Part shown: piece by piece, positions 43,699-52,200 of the stretch
Layout: every line of letters starts with the position of its first letter
Numbering within the stretch: position 1 is the first letter of the stretch
NCBI GenBank assembly: GCA_947498025.1
Contig: CANMJR010000018.1
Coordinates: forward strand, 1 to 55,786
Direction: 5' to 3'
Length of the DNA: 55,786 bases
Source of the DNA: Helicobacteraceae bacterium
GTDB taxonomy: Bacteria > Campylobacterota > Campylobacteria > Campylobacterales > Sulfurimonadaceae
Made by a program: the position numbers and the translations under genes
Notes under the pieces: model-generated
Told to the model about the DNA's origin: nothing
The model's input: only the letters and a program-made list of their open reading frames with translations
Databases searched by the model: none

Positions 43699-44043
43699 TC
43701 AATCCCACAAAATCGTTACGCCATACTCTTCATGAAGTGCTATAAATTTGTTGTAGTGTATTTTTTTGCCGTATTTTTTACTCAAAAATTCTACCTCAAC
43801 CTCTTCGCCCAAGAGCAACTCTCTCACCTCTTTATAGGAGAGCCACTTTCCATATTTTGCAAGTGCATTCTGCCAGATTTTAAAGTGGCATGTAGCGTTC
43901 TCGGTGAGTTCATACATCTCACCGTCTTCACTCTTCCATGAAGCATTTGAACAGGCGTAGAGTTTTACCTTTTTTCCTCGAACCTCCTTTTCTCTCACCT
44001 CAATATTTCCATCGCTGCAATAGGGGCATTTTCCTAAAATCAT
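43699..44043 (-). CDS. Small zinc-ribbon protein
   Basis: From the ATG at 44043 (MILGKCPYCSDGNIEVREKE) the product is 114 residues. CPYC near the start and later C...C residues (LYACSNASW, ENATCHFKIW) form a four-cysteine zinc-ribbon pattern similar to the topoisomerase-I C-terminal zinc fingers. The upstream ATG at 44094 was not used because GAGGAAGAG lies just before the 44043 ATG and the zinc-binding domain begins there. The function is unknown. It is convergent with leuA. Confidence 0.7.
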   Translation of the reverse strand: MILGKCPYCSDGNIEVREKEVRGKKVKLYACSNASWKSEDGEMYELTENATCHFKIWQNALAKYGKWLSYKEVRELLLGEEVEVEFLSKKYGKKIHYNKFIALHEEYGVTILWD

Positions 44044-44139
44044 CTCTTCCTCATCTTTTTTATTACTTCTATAGTACAAAATAAATCTCTTCAATCAAAA
44101 AAAAATGGCAGATTGTCATCTTTTTGCTAAAATTCGCAC

Positions 44140-45417
44140 ATGAATTCATATACAGATAAATTTAACAACGTAACCAAAAATACACTTTTTGAAAAACTCC
44201 CGCATGCAGAGCAGGCGTTTATAAAAGAGAAGGCACACCAACTCAAGTTTTCCCACCAAGAGCTCAAACAGATAATTGACATGGCAAGAGACCTCGGCAT
44301 GTGGAATGAGAAAAGTATTAGAGAGATATTTCCAGAGCATGAACAAAAGAAGGTTGTTTTTACAAGACTCAGACTTAGTTATGAAGAGATACGGAATAGA
44401 CCAAACTCTTATAATAATTTTGAATTAAAAAATATTCCGCTAGAACAAAAATACAGTTTCAAAACAGAAGAAAAAGAGGGCTTCGGTCTGGGTCTTTGCC
44501 CAGTTGCAAGCGAAAAAACAAGATGCTGCAATCTTCTCACTTTGGATGCTGTTGAGAGTTGCGGATTTGACTGCTCCTACTGTTCCATACAGAGTTTTTA
44601 CAAGCAAAATACCATCACTTTTGACAGCGGGTTTAAAGAAAAACTTCTCAATCTCAATCTTGATAAAAACAAGAGTTACCACATCGGAACAGGGCAGAGT
44701 TCGGATTCGCTCATGTGGGGAAACCGTGAGGGAATTTTGGATGCTCTTTTTGATTTTGCCCGTAAATATCCAAATGTGATTTTGGAGTTTAAGACAAAAT
44801 CAGACAATATAAAATATTTTCTCGAAAATGAAGTGCCAAAAAATATCCTATGCACATGGAGCCTGAACACCCCTACTATTATAAAAAATGAGGAGCATCT
44901 TACCGCTTCGCTACAAAAACGGATAGATGCAGCAAGAACTTTGGCAGACAAAGGGGTAAAAGTAGGCTTTCATTTTCATCCGATAGTGGAGTATGAAAAC
45001 TATCTTGACGAGTATCAAGAAGTTTACAAAAAACTCCTACTAAAATTCGAACCTAATGAGGTTGCCCTTGTGAGTTTTGGAACACTCACCTTTATAAAGC
45101 CTGTAATTAAAAAGCTTCGTGAACGAGAGTTTAAAACAAAAATTACGCAGATTCCACATGCTGATGCAAGCGGAAAAAGCTCATATGGGCATGCCACAAA
45201 ACTAGAGATGTTTAAGCATGCTTATGAGAGTTTTGCACCTTGGTACCGTAAAGGCACTTCCCATGAGGAGAATAGAGATGTTTTTTTCTATCTCTGCATG
45301 GAGGAGCACGGCATGTGGAAAGAAGCATTTGGGTATGAGTACGCAACAAACAACGATTTTGAGCAAGCCATGCTGGGTGCATATTGCAAAAAAATAGGCA
45401 TAGATTATTTATTATAA
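44140..45417 (+). CDS. Spore photoproduct lyase-like radical SAM protein
   Basis: The 425-residue protein has a central radical SAM motif CGFDCSYCSIQ (CxxxCxxC) near residue 145, preceded by LTLDAVESCG. It then follows the SPL-family pattern with SYHIGTGQSSDSLMWG and GVKVGFHFHPIVEYE. SPL proteins repair thymine photoproducts in spores; homologues in non-sporulating bacteria have unknown roles. It overlaps the NnrS gene region by position only: NnrS starts 8 bases after this stop when the internal ATG is used. Confidence 0.85.
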   Translation: MNSYTDKFNNVTKNTLFEKLPHAEQAFIKEKAHQLKFSHQELKQIIDMARDLGMWNEKSIREIFPEHEQKKVVFTRLRLSYEEIRNRPNSYNNFELKNIPLEQKYSFKTEEKEGFGLGLCPVASEKTRCCNLLTLDAVESCGFDCSYCSIQSFYKQNTITFDSGFKEKLLNLNLDKNKSYHIGTGQSSDSLMWGNREGILDALFDFARKYPNVILEFKTKSDNIKYFLENEVPKNILCTWSLNTPTIIKNEEHLTASLQKRIDAARTLADKGVKVGFHFHPIVEYENYLDEYQEVYKKLLLKFEPNEVALVSFGTLTFIKPVIKKLREREFKTKITQIPHADASGKSSYGHATKLEMFKHAYESFAPWYRKGTSHEENRDVFFYLCMEEHGMWKEAFGYEYATNNDFEQAMLGAYCKKIGIDYLL

Positions 45418-45425
45418 GGCATACA

Positions 45426-46628
45426 ATGAAATTTCAAGCAAAAACAGAAAAGCAAAACTATTTTTTATCTCAACCGCATCAACCATTTTTTATTTTAGGA
45501 ATAGTTACTTCAATAATTATGATGCTGATTTTTGCACTTAGCTATAAAGGTGTAATTTCGCTTCAAATGGAGAATTTAAACTTCCATGTCTATTCTCTTA
45601 TATTTATAGTTCTTACAAATGTTTTTACGGGCTTTTTATTTACAACATTTCCAAGATTTTGCCAATCTGAGATAATCAGTAAAAGATACTACACAAATGT
45701 TTTTTACCTCAATATTGTTGGTTCACTCTTTTTTCTGTTAGGTGCATTTATGAGTCATGCTCTTTTAGTTATAGGAATGGCAACTCTTCTTTTATCTCAA
45801 ATTTTTATAGTCTTAAAACTCCAGAATATTTATAAAACAGGCATTATGCCTATGAAAGAAGATCCATTCTGGATTCTGACTGCTCAATATTTCGGGCTTT
45901 TAGGACATGTGTTATTCATATTTATTGAGATAAATAGATATCTGGCAGTAGAGATAAACCTGTTCAATATTGCAGTAAATCTCTCTTTTTACATGTACAT
46001 TGTTTTTTTGGGATTCAGCGTAGCTCAAAGAATGATTCCATTTTTTTCCCACTCACATGCGGCTAAAAATGAGCAGTTTATTAAAATAGTATTTGCACTT
46101 TTTTTACTGAAAACATTGTTGAGTGCTTATGAGATAAAAATTGCTGAGATTATTATAGATATTTTGCTGGCTTCATACATGTTAAAAGAGTTCCTAAGAT
46201 GGAAGCTCTCTCCATTCAACTCGCCGGCGATTTTATGGGTACTTCACTTAGCACTCTTTTGGCTTCCTGCCGCACTCTTCTTATCCGCACTCAGTTTAAC
46301 AGCAGAACTTTTTTTGAACACAAGTTTTTACTTTTTAAACATTCACCTTATTGCTATAGGTTTCATAACTACGATTTTAATTGGCTTTGGAACAAGGGTC
46401 ACACTCGGTCATTCGGGGCAGAGTCCACATGCCGATAAATTTGCAACAAATATATTTTGGTCTATTCAGGTAGTGGTATTGCTTAGAGCATTATACAGCC
46501 TCAATATGGCTTTTGGATGGGGTCTTAATTTTCTGTTTGACATCTCTTTTACGGCGTGGACAGTTCTCTTTCTTGTTTGGGGAGGAAGATATGCGAAGGT
46601 ACTGATCTTTGGAAGTAAAATAGTATAA
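45426..46628 (+). CDS. nnrS: NnrS-family membrane protein
   Basis: NnrS is a haem- and copper-containing membrane protein linked to nitrosative-stress resistance in denitrifiers. The 400-residue protein from the ATG at 45426 (AAGG ribosome binding site) has about 12 transmembrane helices. The histidines expected for metal binding are in YFLSQPHQPFFILGI near the N-terminus and in MIPFFSHSHAA, and the family segments FSHSHAAKNE and GTRVTLGHSGQ are present. The upstream start at 45384 would overlap the SPL-like gene and add 14 unrelated residues. It is probably co-transcribed with the SPL-like gene. Confidence 0.9.
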   Translation: MKFQAKTEKQNYFLSQPHQPFFILGIVTSIIMMLIFALSYKGVISLQMENLNFHVYSLIFIVLTNVFTGFLFTTFPRFCQSEIISKRYYTNVFYLNIVGSLFFLLGAFMSHALLVIGMATLLLSQIFIVLKLQNIYKTGIMPMKEDPFWILTAQYFGLLGHVLFIFIEINRYLAVEINLFNIAVNLSFYMYIVFLGFSVAQRMIPFFSHSHAAKNEQFIKIVFALFLLKTLLSAYEIKIAEIIIDILLASYMLKEFLRWKLSPFNSPAILWVLHLALFWLPAALFLSALSLTAELFLNTSFYFLNIHLIAIGFITTILIGFGTRVTLGHSGQSPHADKFATNIFWSIQVVVLLRALYSLNMAFGWGLNFLFDISFTAWTVLFLVWGGRYAKVLIFGSKIV

Positions 46629-46634
46629 GAGCTT

Positions 46635-46859
46635 TTAACTCGCTCTAAGATAGCCTATATTTTTTTTATCAAGTGCAATGTCAAGCATCAATAAAAGAGC
46701 TTCTTTGCTACTACCTGCATACTGCTTAATAATATTTGTGGGGTTTTTATGGTGCGTAGCGCCATACTCTTTTTGGATTAAAAAATCTCCAAAAAGAGTT
46801 GGATAAATATTGATTTTGTAGTAACTCACTCTATCTTTTGCATTTTTAAATAAAATCAT
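46635..46859 (-). CDS. Small WGR-like protein
   Basis: The 74-residue product (MILFKNAKDRVSYYKINIYP, then TLFGDFLIQKEYGATHHKNP) resembles the WGR fold: a compact beta-rich domain with the pattern YYKI.IYP.LFG..L..E(Y/W)G. The WGR tryptophan is replaced by Tyr. It is convergent with nnrS, 6 bases apart. Function unknown. Confidence 0.6.
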   Translation of the reverse strand: MILFKNAKDRVSYYKINIYPTLFGDFLIQKEYGATHHKNPTNIIKQYAGSSKEALLLMLDIALDKKNIGYLRAS

Positions 46860-46922
46860 ACGCTTCCCACAATCTTCAATTATTATTTAAAGATTAGCAA
46901 AAACTATTCCTAGTTGTTAACC

Positions 46923-47106
46923 GACCTTACGCATTTTTACAAAAAAAAGCACAAAATACTCCGTAATTCTCGAAAAACAAGTTTTACTAAAGAAACATTT
47001 TCACTTTGCGAAAAGCGCTCCGCTTGTTTTCGTAGCTTTAGGGGGTTGGAAGGGACGGTGAGTCCCGCCCACTAAAACGGACTTGTTCGTTTTAGTGCGT
47101 AACATC
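46923..47106 (+). repeat. Dispersed hairpin element, copy E (long form)
   Basis: The element runs from GACCTTACGCA to GTGCGTAACATC. It has the long-form block with TTTTCACTTTGCGAAAA (a hairpin with one mismatch), then CGTAGCTTTAGGGGG, GGGAC..GTCCC and ACTAAAACG..CGTTTTAGT. The right end overlaps the stop codon of the MGQ-repeat gene. Confidence 0.75.
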
Positions 47107-47470
47107 AGTTACTAAGCTGATTTCCTTTTTTACTCTTTCTACTAGGTACACACTCTACAAGTTGCTCTTTTGTCGTTGCCTTGTTTACGCATTCCTGTGC
47201 CGTTTTTATTGTTACTGTTCTTTTTTCAAGATTAGTAGTCATCTTAGTTTTCATCTGCTCAAAAGTCATGTTATCTCGCATCGTTTGTCTTTTTCCACTT
47301 TGACCTTGACCCATTTGACCCATTTGACCTTGACCCATTTGACTTTGACCCATTTGACCCATTTGACTTTGACCCATTGGAACCACAGTTGCATTAACAT
47401 CAGCTGCCTGAGCAAACGCAGCCGTCATAACAGTTGTAACCAATGCCATAGTAATTTTTTTCATCTTCAT
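47105..47470 (-). CDS. Secreted MGQ-repeat protein
   Basis: From the ATG at 47470 (AAGGA ribosome binding site, 8 bases away) the product is 121 residues. It begins with a signal peptide (MKMKKITMALVTTVMTAAFA, then QAA). Residues about 32-60 are a low-complexity tract of MGQ/SQMGQ/GQMGQ units encoded by an imperfect tandem repeat. The C-terminal part has two cysteines (TAQECVNKA and LVECVPS). The function is unknown; the tract is likely to vary in length between strains. It ends in hairpin element copy E. Confidence 0.6.
   Translation of the reverse strand: MKMKKITMALVTTVMTAAFAQAADVNATVVPMGQSQMGQMGQSQMGQGQMGQMGQGQSGKRQTMRDNMTFEQMKTKMTTNLEKRTVTIKTAQECVNKATTKEQLVECVPSRKSKKGNQLSN
47290..47380 (-). 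repeat. Tandem repeat tract encoding (S/G)QMGQ
   Basis: On the plus strand, TTTGACCCA, TTTGACCTTGACCCA and TTTGACTTTGACCCA units repeat several times (about 9- and 15-base periods). They encode MGQ, GQMGQ and SQMGQ. The imperfect units keep the frame, so expansion or contraction would change the length of the protein. Confidence 0.65.
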
Positions 47471-47572
47471 TTCGTAATCCTTTTTTTGATTTGCAAAAAT
47501 TATACACAAAGTTTGGAAACTTCGGACACTATATTTAATTAAAATTAGTGAAATTTGAATACTACCTATGAA

Positions 47573-48640
47573 TCACTGTATTGAACCCAGAATTTTTGTT
47601 AAATTTATCTTTCCATAGCCATAATAATCATTTCTTTCATCTCTGTCATAGCTTAGAGTGCCTATCTTGTCACTGGTACTTTTTAATAGATTATCTACTT
47701 GAACTCTTGTTAAATTAGGGTTTTTCTCAAGCATAAGAGCAATAACTCCACTCACTATAGGAGCGGATGCAGAGGTGCCGATAAATGAGTTATTATCGTT
47801 ATACAGAATATAATTTTCGTCCAGAGTTGCGGCACCGTCACTCCCCATTTCGTCAAGGGTTGTTATACCTATATCGTATCCACCGGGAGCAACAACATCA
47901 AGATTCGAGCCATAATTGCTATACCAAGCTCTTAAATTATCTTTTTCGGTTGCGCCGATTGCTATTACCTCGGGGATTGCCGATTCATCATTTCCCATGT
48001 CTTGATCATCATTTCCGGACGCAAAAACTATAATAATCCCTTTGCCGTCTCTGCCATTGATGCTCAAATCTTGAATCTTAGCTTTTACGGCGTCTGAAAC
48101 ATCATAAGTACCCCAACTGCAGTTTATTATATCGGCATCAAACTCCTCGGCTTTGCTAAAAAGTTCCACGGTTTCACTGTCGCTCATGCTCTCTTTATAC
48201 TTTAAAAATATAATTTCGCTGCTGCTTGCTACACCTTTGATGCCTTTATTATTTACTCTTGCTCCAATGATTCCCGTGACCGCCGTCCCATGACTCTCCA
48301 CTTGATTTGTTTGCGATACATCCGTGCTTTTTGTTTGGCTATCATAAGTATGAATGATTGCACCCTCTAAATCTTCATGCGTAACATCCAAGCCATCATC
48401 AATAACTGCTATCTTTACTTTTTTACCACTATAAATTTTCAATAAATTATCTGCATGTATATTGGCATTCGCATCTATGCCGTTTTGAGCATAAAATGTT
48501 TCGTTTTTATCTAAGTACCATTGCTGATAATAATAGGGCTCTTGAGATGCTGTTACATCCGCTGTGTTATTGGTACTACTGCTTTCTCCGCCACAGCCGA
48601 TAAAAAAGAGTAAAAATATAAAAAGGAGTATTTGAGTCAA
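47573..48640 (-). CDS. S8-family (subtilisin-like) lipoprotein protease, catalytic part
   Basis: The 355-residue product is a subtilase. The catalytic Asp is in KIAVIDDGLDVTHEDLEG, His in VESHGTAVTGIIGA and Ser in GTSASAPIVSGVIA. The N-terminus TQILLFIFLLFFIGCGG has a lipobox, so the protease is probably anchored in a membrane facing the periplasm or cell surface. The start codon is TTG at 48638-48640 without a good ribosome binding site, and it lies only 4 bases after the propeptide-like gene. Normally the propeptide is fused to the catalytic part. Here the two are separate but adjacent, suggesting coupled translation. Confidence 0.9.
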   Translation of the reverse strand: MTQILLFIFLLFFIGCGGESSSTNNTADVTASQEPYYYQQWYLDKNETFYAQNGIDANANIHADNLLKIYSGKKVKIAVIDDGLDVTHEDLEGAIIHTYDSQTKSTDVSQTNQVESHGTAVTGIIGARVNNKGIKGVASSSEIIFLKYKESMSDSETVELFSKAEEFDADIINCSWGTYDVSDAVKAKIQDLSINGRDGKGIIIVFASGNDDQDMGNDESAIPEVIAIGATEKDNLRAWYSNYGSNLDVVAPGGYDIGITTLDEMGSDGAATLDENYILYNDNNSFIGTSASAPIVSGVIALMLEKNPNLTRVQVDNLLKSTSDKIGTLSYDRDERNDYYGYGKINLTKILGSIQ

Positions 48641-48644
48641 AATA

Positions 48645-49037
48645 TTATCTACTTACTCTTTTTTTAATGAAATCAGGATGAGCATATTCTATATCATCTT
48701 TTTCACTGAGTCTATTTGATATGTCTATAGTTAGGTTTTTATTTTCTGCTTTTAAAAGATAAAGATTTTTACCTAACTCTTTTTCAATGGTTAAATTGAA
48801 CGCATTGAGATATTTTCTTATATCAGAATCACTACTCACTTTTACGATAATTTTGTCAGTAATGCCAACAGTAACTCCATTGTCAGTCTTATAATAATCT
48901 ATAGTAGAATAGTCTCTGTACATATCTGTACTCGGAATCTTGGTAATCGTTACTTGTTGATTGTTTTTGTAATAATAAGTATCATCCGCACTGCCATATT
49001 GAAACAACAGCATAAAAAGAATCACAAAAAATTTCAT
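48645..49037 (-). CDS. Separate propeptide-like protein for the adjacent subtilase
   Basis: The 130-residue product has a Sec signal (MKFFVILFMLLFQYGSA) and then a domain resembling the N-terminal propeptide of S8 proteases: ITDKIIVKVSSDSDIRKYLN, then AFNLTIEKELGKNLYLLKA and ends IEYAHPDFIKKRVSR. In fused enzymes the YA(H/N)PD(F/Y) pattern lies just before the catalytic domain. The basic C-terminus (KKRVSR) is where processing would occur. It ends 4 bases before the catalytic gene starts. It probably acts as a foldase and inhibitor in trans; this is inferred. Confidence 0.75.
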   Translation of the reverse strand: MKFFVILFMLLFQYGSADDTYYYKNNQQVTITKIPSTDMYRDYSTIDYYKTDNGVTVGITDKIIVKVSSDSDIRKYLNAFNLTIEKELGKNLYLLKAENKNLTIDISNRLSEKDDIEYAHPDFIKKRVSR

Positions 49038-49275
49038 CTATTCTCACTTCTTTGCACCGACAGGTGACATTAAATTATCTATGAAACGCAATTATATTAT
49101 TATTTTTAGTAAGTTTCTATTTTTCTACAATAAACTGTGTTTGTGTTATTATGTTTTAGTAAGTTGTAATAAAAATTTCAGCTTGTTTGATATACAATCT
49201 TGAATTGGCACAAGTTGTAAAACTTCTTATGAGATGCCGGTTTTGTTGAAAATATTTATAAAAGAAGGGGTTGCT

Positions 49276-52200
49276 ATGAAAGTGGTACATACGGTTTTAT
49301 CCATAGTTTTTTTTATGTTTATTGGTTGTAGCGGTGGAGGAGGCGGTGGCGGTAGCACACCGCAAGATGCTAACGATACAAATACTACCCCTATTGTGGT
49401 TTCATCTCAAATGCCTGTTGCTAATGCCGGAGTGGATAGGATAGGTATGGTTTCTAAGAACATAAATTCTCCGGCTACGCAAGAGATTCTTTATCTTGAT
49501 GGTTCGTCGAGTTATGGAAGTGAATTTACTTGGGAGGTTGTTTCAAAGCCTTCAACTACGGCACAGTTGATTTTAACTTCATCAAAAACCAAAGTAACGG
49601 GTGTGTATGGAAACAGTGCCGGAACATATATAATTAAGCTAACAGTGAAAGATGCTCAAAGTACAACTGTTATAGATAATATTACTGTTACATTGTTAGA
49701 AGATGATGACGGCGATGGAATTCTAAATGCAGATGATTTAGATAGTGACGGTGATGGATTTTTAAATACAAATGATTTGTTTCCAAACAGCATAGCTTCA
49801 CATGGCGACTTTGATGGAGACGGTGTTTCTAATTATTTAACGCCAGATACGGATAAGGATGGGGTGCTGGATTATAATGATAATTTTCCGCTTGATAGCA
49901 ACAAATCAAGCTATACTTTGTATTCTGAGACAAAAGAGACAAGTACAACTTTTAATGCTAATGACGGTATCTCTCTTGCAGAAGTAACAAGTTCAGTTCC
50001 GCTTGCAATATCAGGAACTATCTACTCTTCATCTTATGGAAATAATGGATCTGACTTAGATTACTTTAAAGCAAACTTTTCTGCAGGTGTATATTCTGTA
50101 TGGCTTAAAGAAAATAATAGTTCCATGCAACCAATTATTTCTGTTGTAAATGCAGCAGGGCAGAGTGTTTCAAGTAAAAGTACGGATTTATCGTCGGTCG
50201 GGTATGCATTAACATCTGTTCTTATCCCTAGCGATGGAGATTACTATATTATGATTACCGATGCATCGGGAACAAGTGATTTGGACTGGAGCTACGCAGT
50301 TAAAGTTTTTTCTGATTCAGATATGGATGGACTACCGGATGATTTGGAGATTGCTATTGACAGCAACCAAAACAATGCAGACAGTGACAGCGATGGGATT
50401 AGTGACTTTATAGAGGTTTACTATGCCTACGAGAAGGGACTAGGTGATGTCGATGGTGATGGCATTCCAAATTGGTGGGACTATGATAGTGAGAATGACG
50501 GAATTCCTGATAGTGTCGAATACTTTTCAAGTAAAAATAACCCTGACATGTCAGCTTCAAGCCTCAATGCTCTCAACGACATTGACCAAGATTTGATACC
50601 TAATTTCTTGGATACGGATAGTGACCAAAACGGTATCCTAGATAAAAATGAAGCCGGAGTGGATTATACAAATCCGGTAGATACCGATGGAGATTTGGTT
50701 CCTGATTATCTTGATGAAGACAATGACAACGATGGAATACAAGATACAAATGAGGCATCATTATCGGACATGAATACTCCTATTGCTTTAGCCGGTGAAA
50801 GCAGAAGTTTGGCAACAAGTGTAATGATTCAATCATTGGTGAATGATACTTTGGATGTAAATAACATCTGTATGGATGATACTAATGTTACAATTAAATT
50901 GTCCAATATTCCGACAACTACAGCGAGTGCACTTTTAACATTTAAAGGAACTCAAAGCAGCATAAATCAAACTGTATCTATTCAAAATGGTGATACTATT
51001 GTGTTTGGCTGCCCTAAAAATGTAAATAAAGGACTTGTAGAATTTTTTGTTACTCTAAACGGCAATGAAAGAACACTCAGTGAGGAAATTTTATTCATTG
51101 AGAATACGACGCCTGTCATTAAGAGCGTTACCTATGACTCCTACTACAATAGGCTAGCTATAACAGGGTTAAATTTAAACAGTGATTTGACTGTCACTTT
51201 AAACGGCAAAAGCTATAGCTACAACAACTCGTATGGAAGCAGCAGCACGCTTAACTTTTCAACCTATGAAACATTGGAGAGCGGCATGCTCTATTTGAGC
51301 AACAGCAGTGGCTCATCCAACCCGGTATGGACCGCAATAACGCATGATTTATATGTTGCTGTAACTATGCCTGATAGTACAATTGATGTCACTAGTTTAG
51401 AATTAAGCATCAATGATGTAGAGTATAAACCAAATAGCTATGGATATGTCAGCATTCCCGTTAACCTCTACTCACCTGCAATCGTGACTGCTTTTATAGT
51501 TGATACGACAACAAGTACTGAGAATCCTGATTATATTCCATATCTCTATGCCGTTGCCTTACCTAGTGCAACAACAGTTACACTAGATACGAATTCAACT
51601 GCCATGGCAATGCTGTGGAGTGGATTAGGAGTGGCTTCCATGGTGAGTGATAATGATTTGCAGCTTGTCATGAATGATTTGGCAAATCTAACGAGTGTGG
51701 CAAATTTTAAAACTGTTTTTAAACAAGAGCTTATAAAAAACAACAAAGTGCTTATATCGCCTTCAACAGCATATACGAACGCGTCTAAGCAGGCTCTCCT
51801 TGATGGAGCTACACTGTTAAATCAAAAATTAACAAGCGGTACATACACAAAAAGATCCCTAAAATCCCTTGTTCATAAGAAAGGAATTTATGGTGATGAT
51901 GCCACTGTAACTCCAGCATCGGCTGATGGGATAAGTGTATATGAGAGAGACGATACGGGAAACCTGAATATCTATAACGATACCCAGATGTATCTATCTG
52001 CCAGAGTTACAGACACGAAAGGAAATGTATTGCAAGACCATGTGAGCAGTTATTTCTCCTCAGATTTAGTAGGACCGCAAGATTATGGACTTTTATTCTG
52101 GGCATCCACAACAGAACTGAAGATACCTACCGGAAAAAATTGTAATGTTGAGATTGTTACACCGGGAATTGACAAAGAGTTTGATCCAAAGATAACAGCC

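Noticed and set aside
47290-47380. Possible CRISPR-like array
   Set aside because: The repeats are short, contiguous and in frame with a coding sequence, with no spacers.
49205-49220. Sigma54-like TTGGCACAAGTTGTAA upstream of the giant lipoprotein
   Set aside because: The GG and G(C) elements are two bases too close for a -24/-12 promoter, and the GC of the -12 element is absent.
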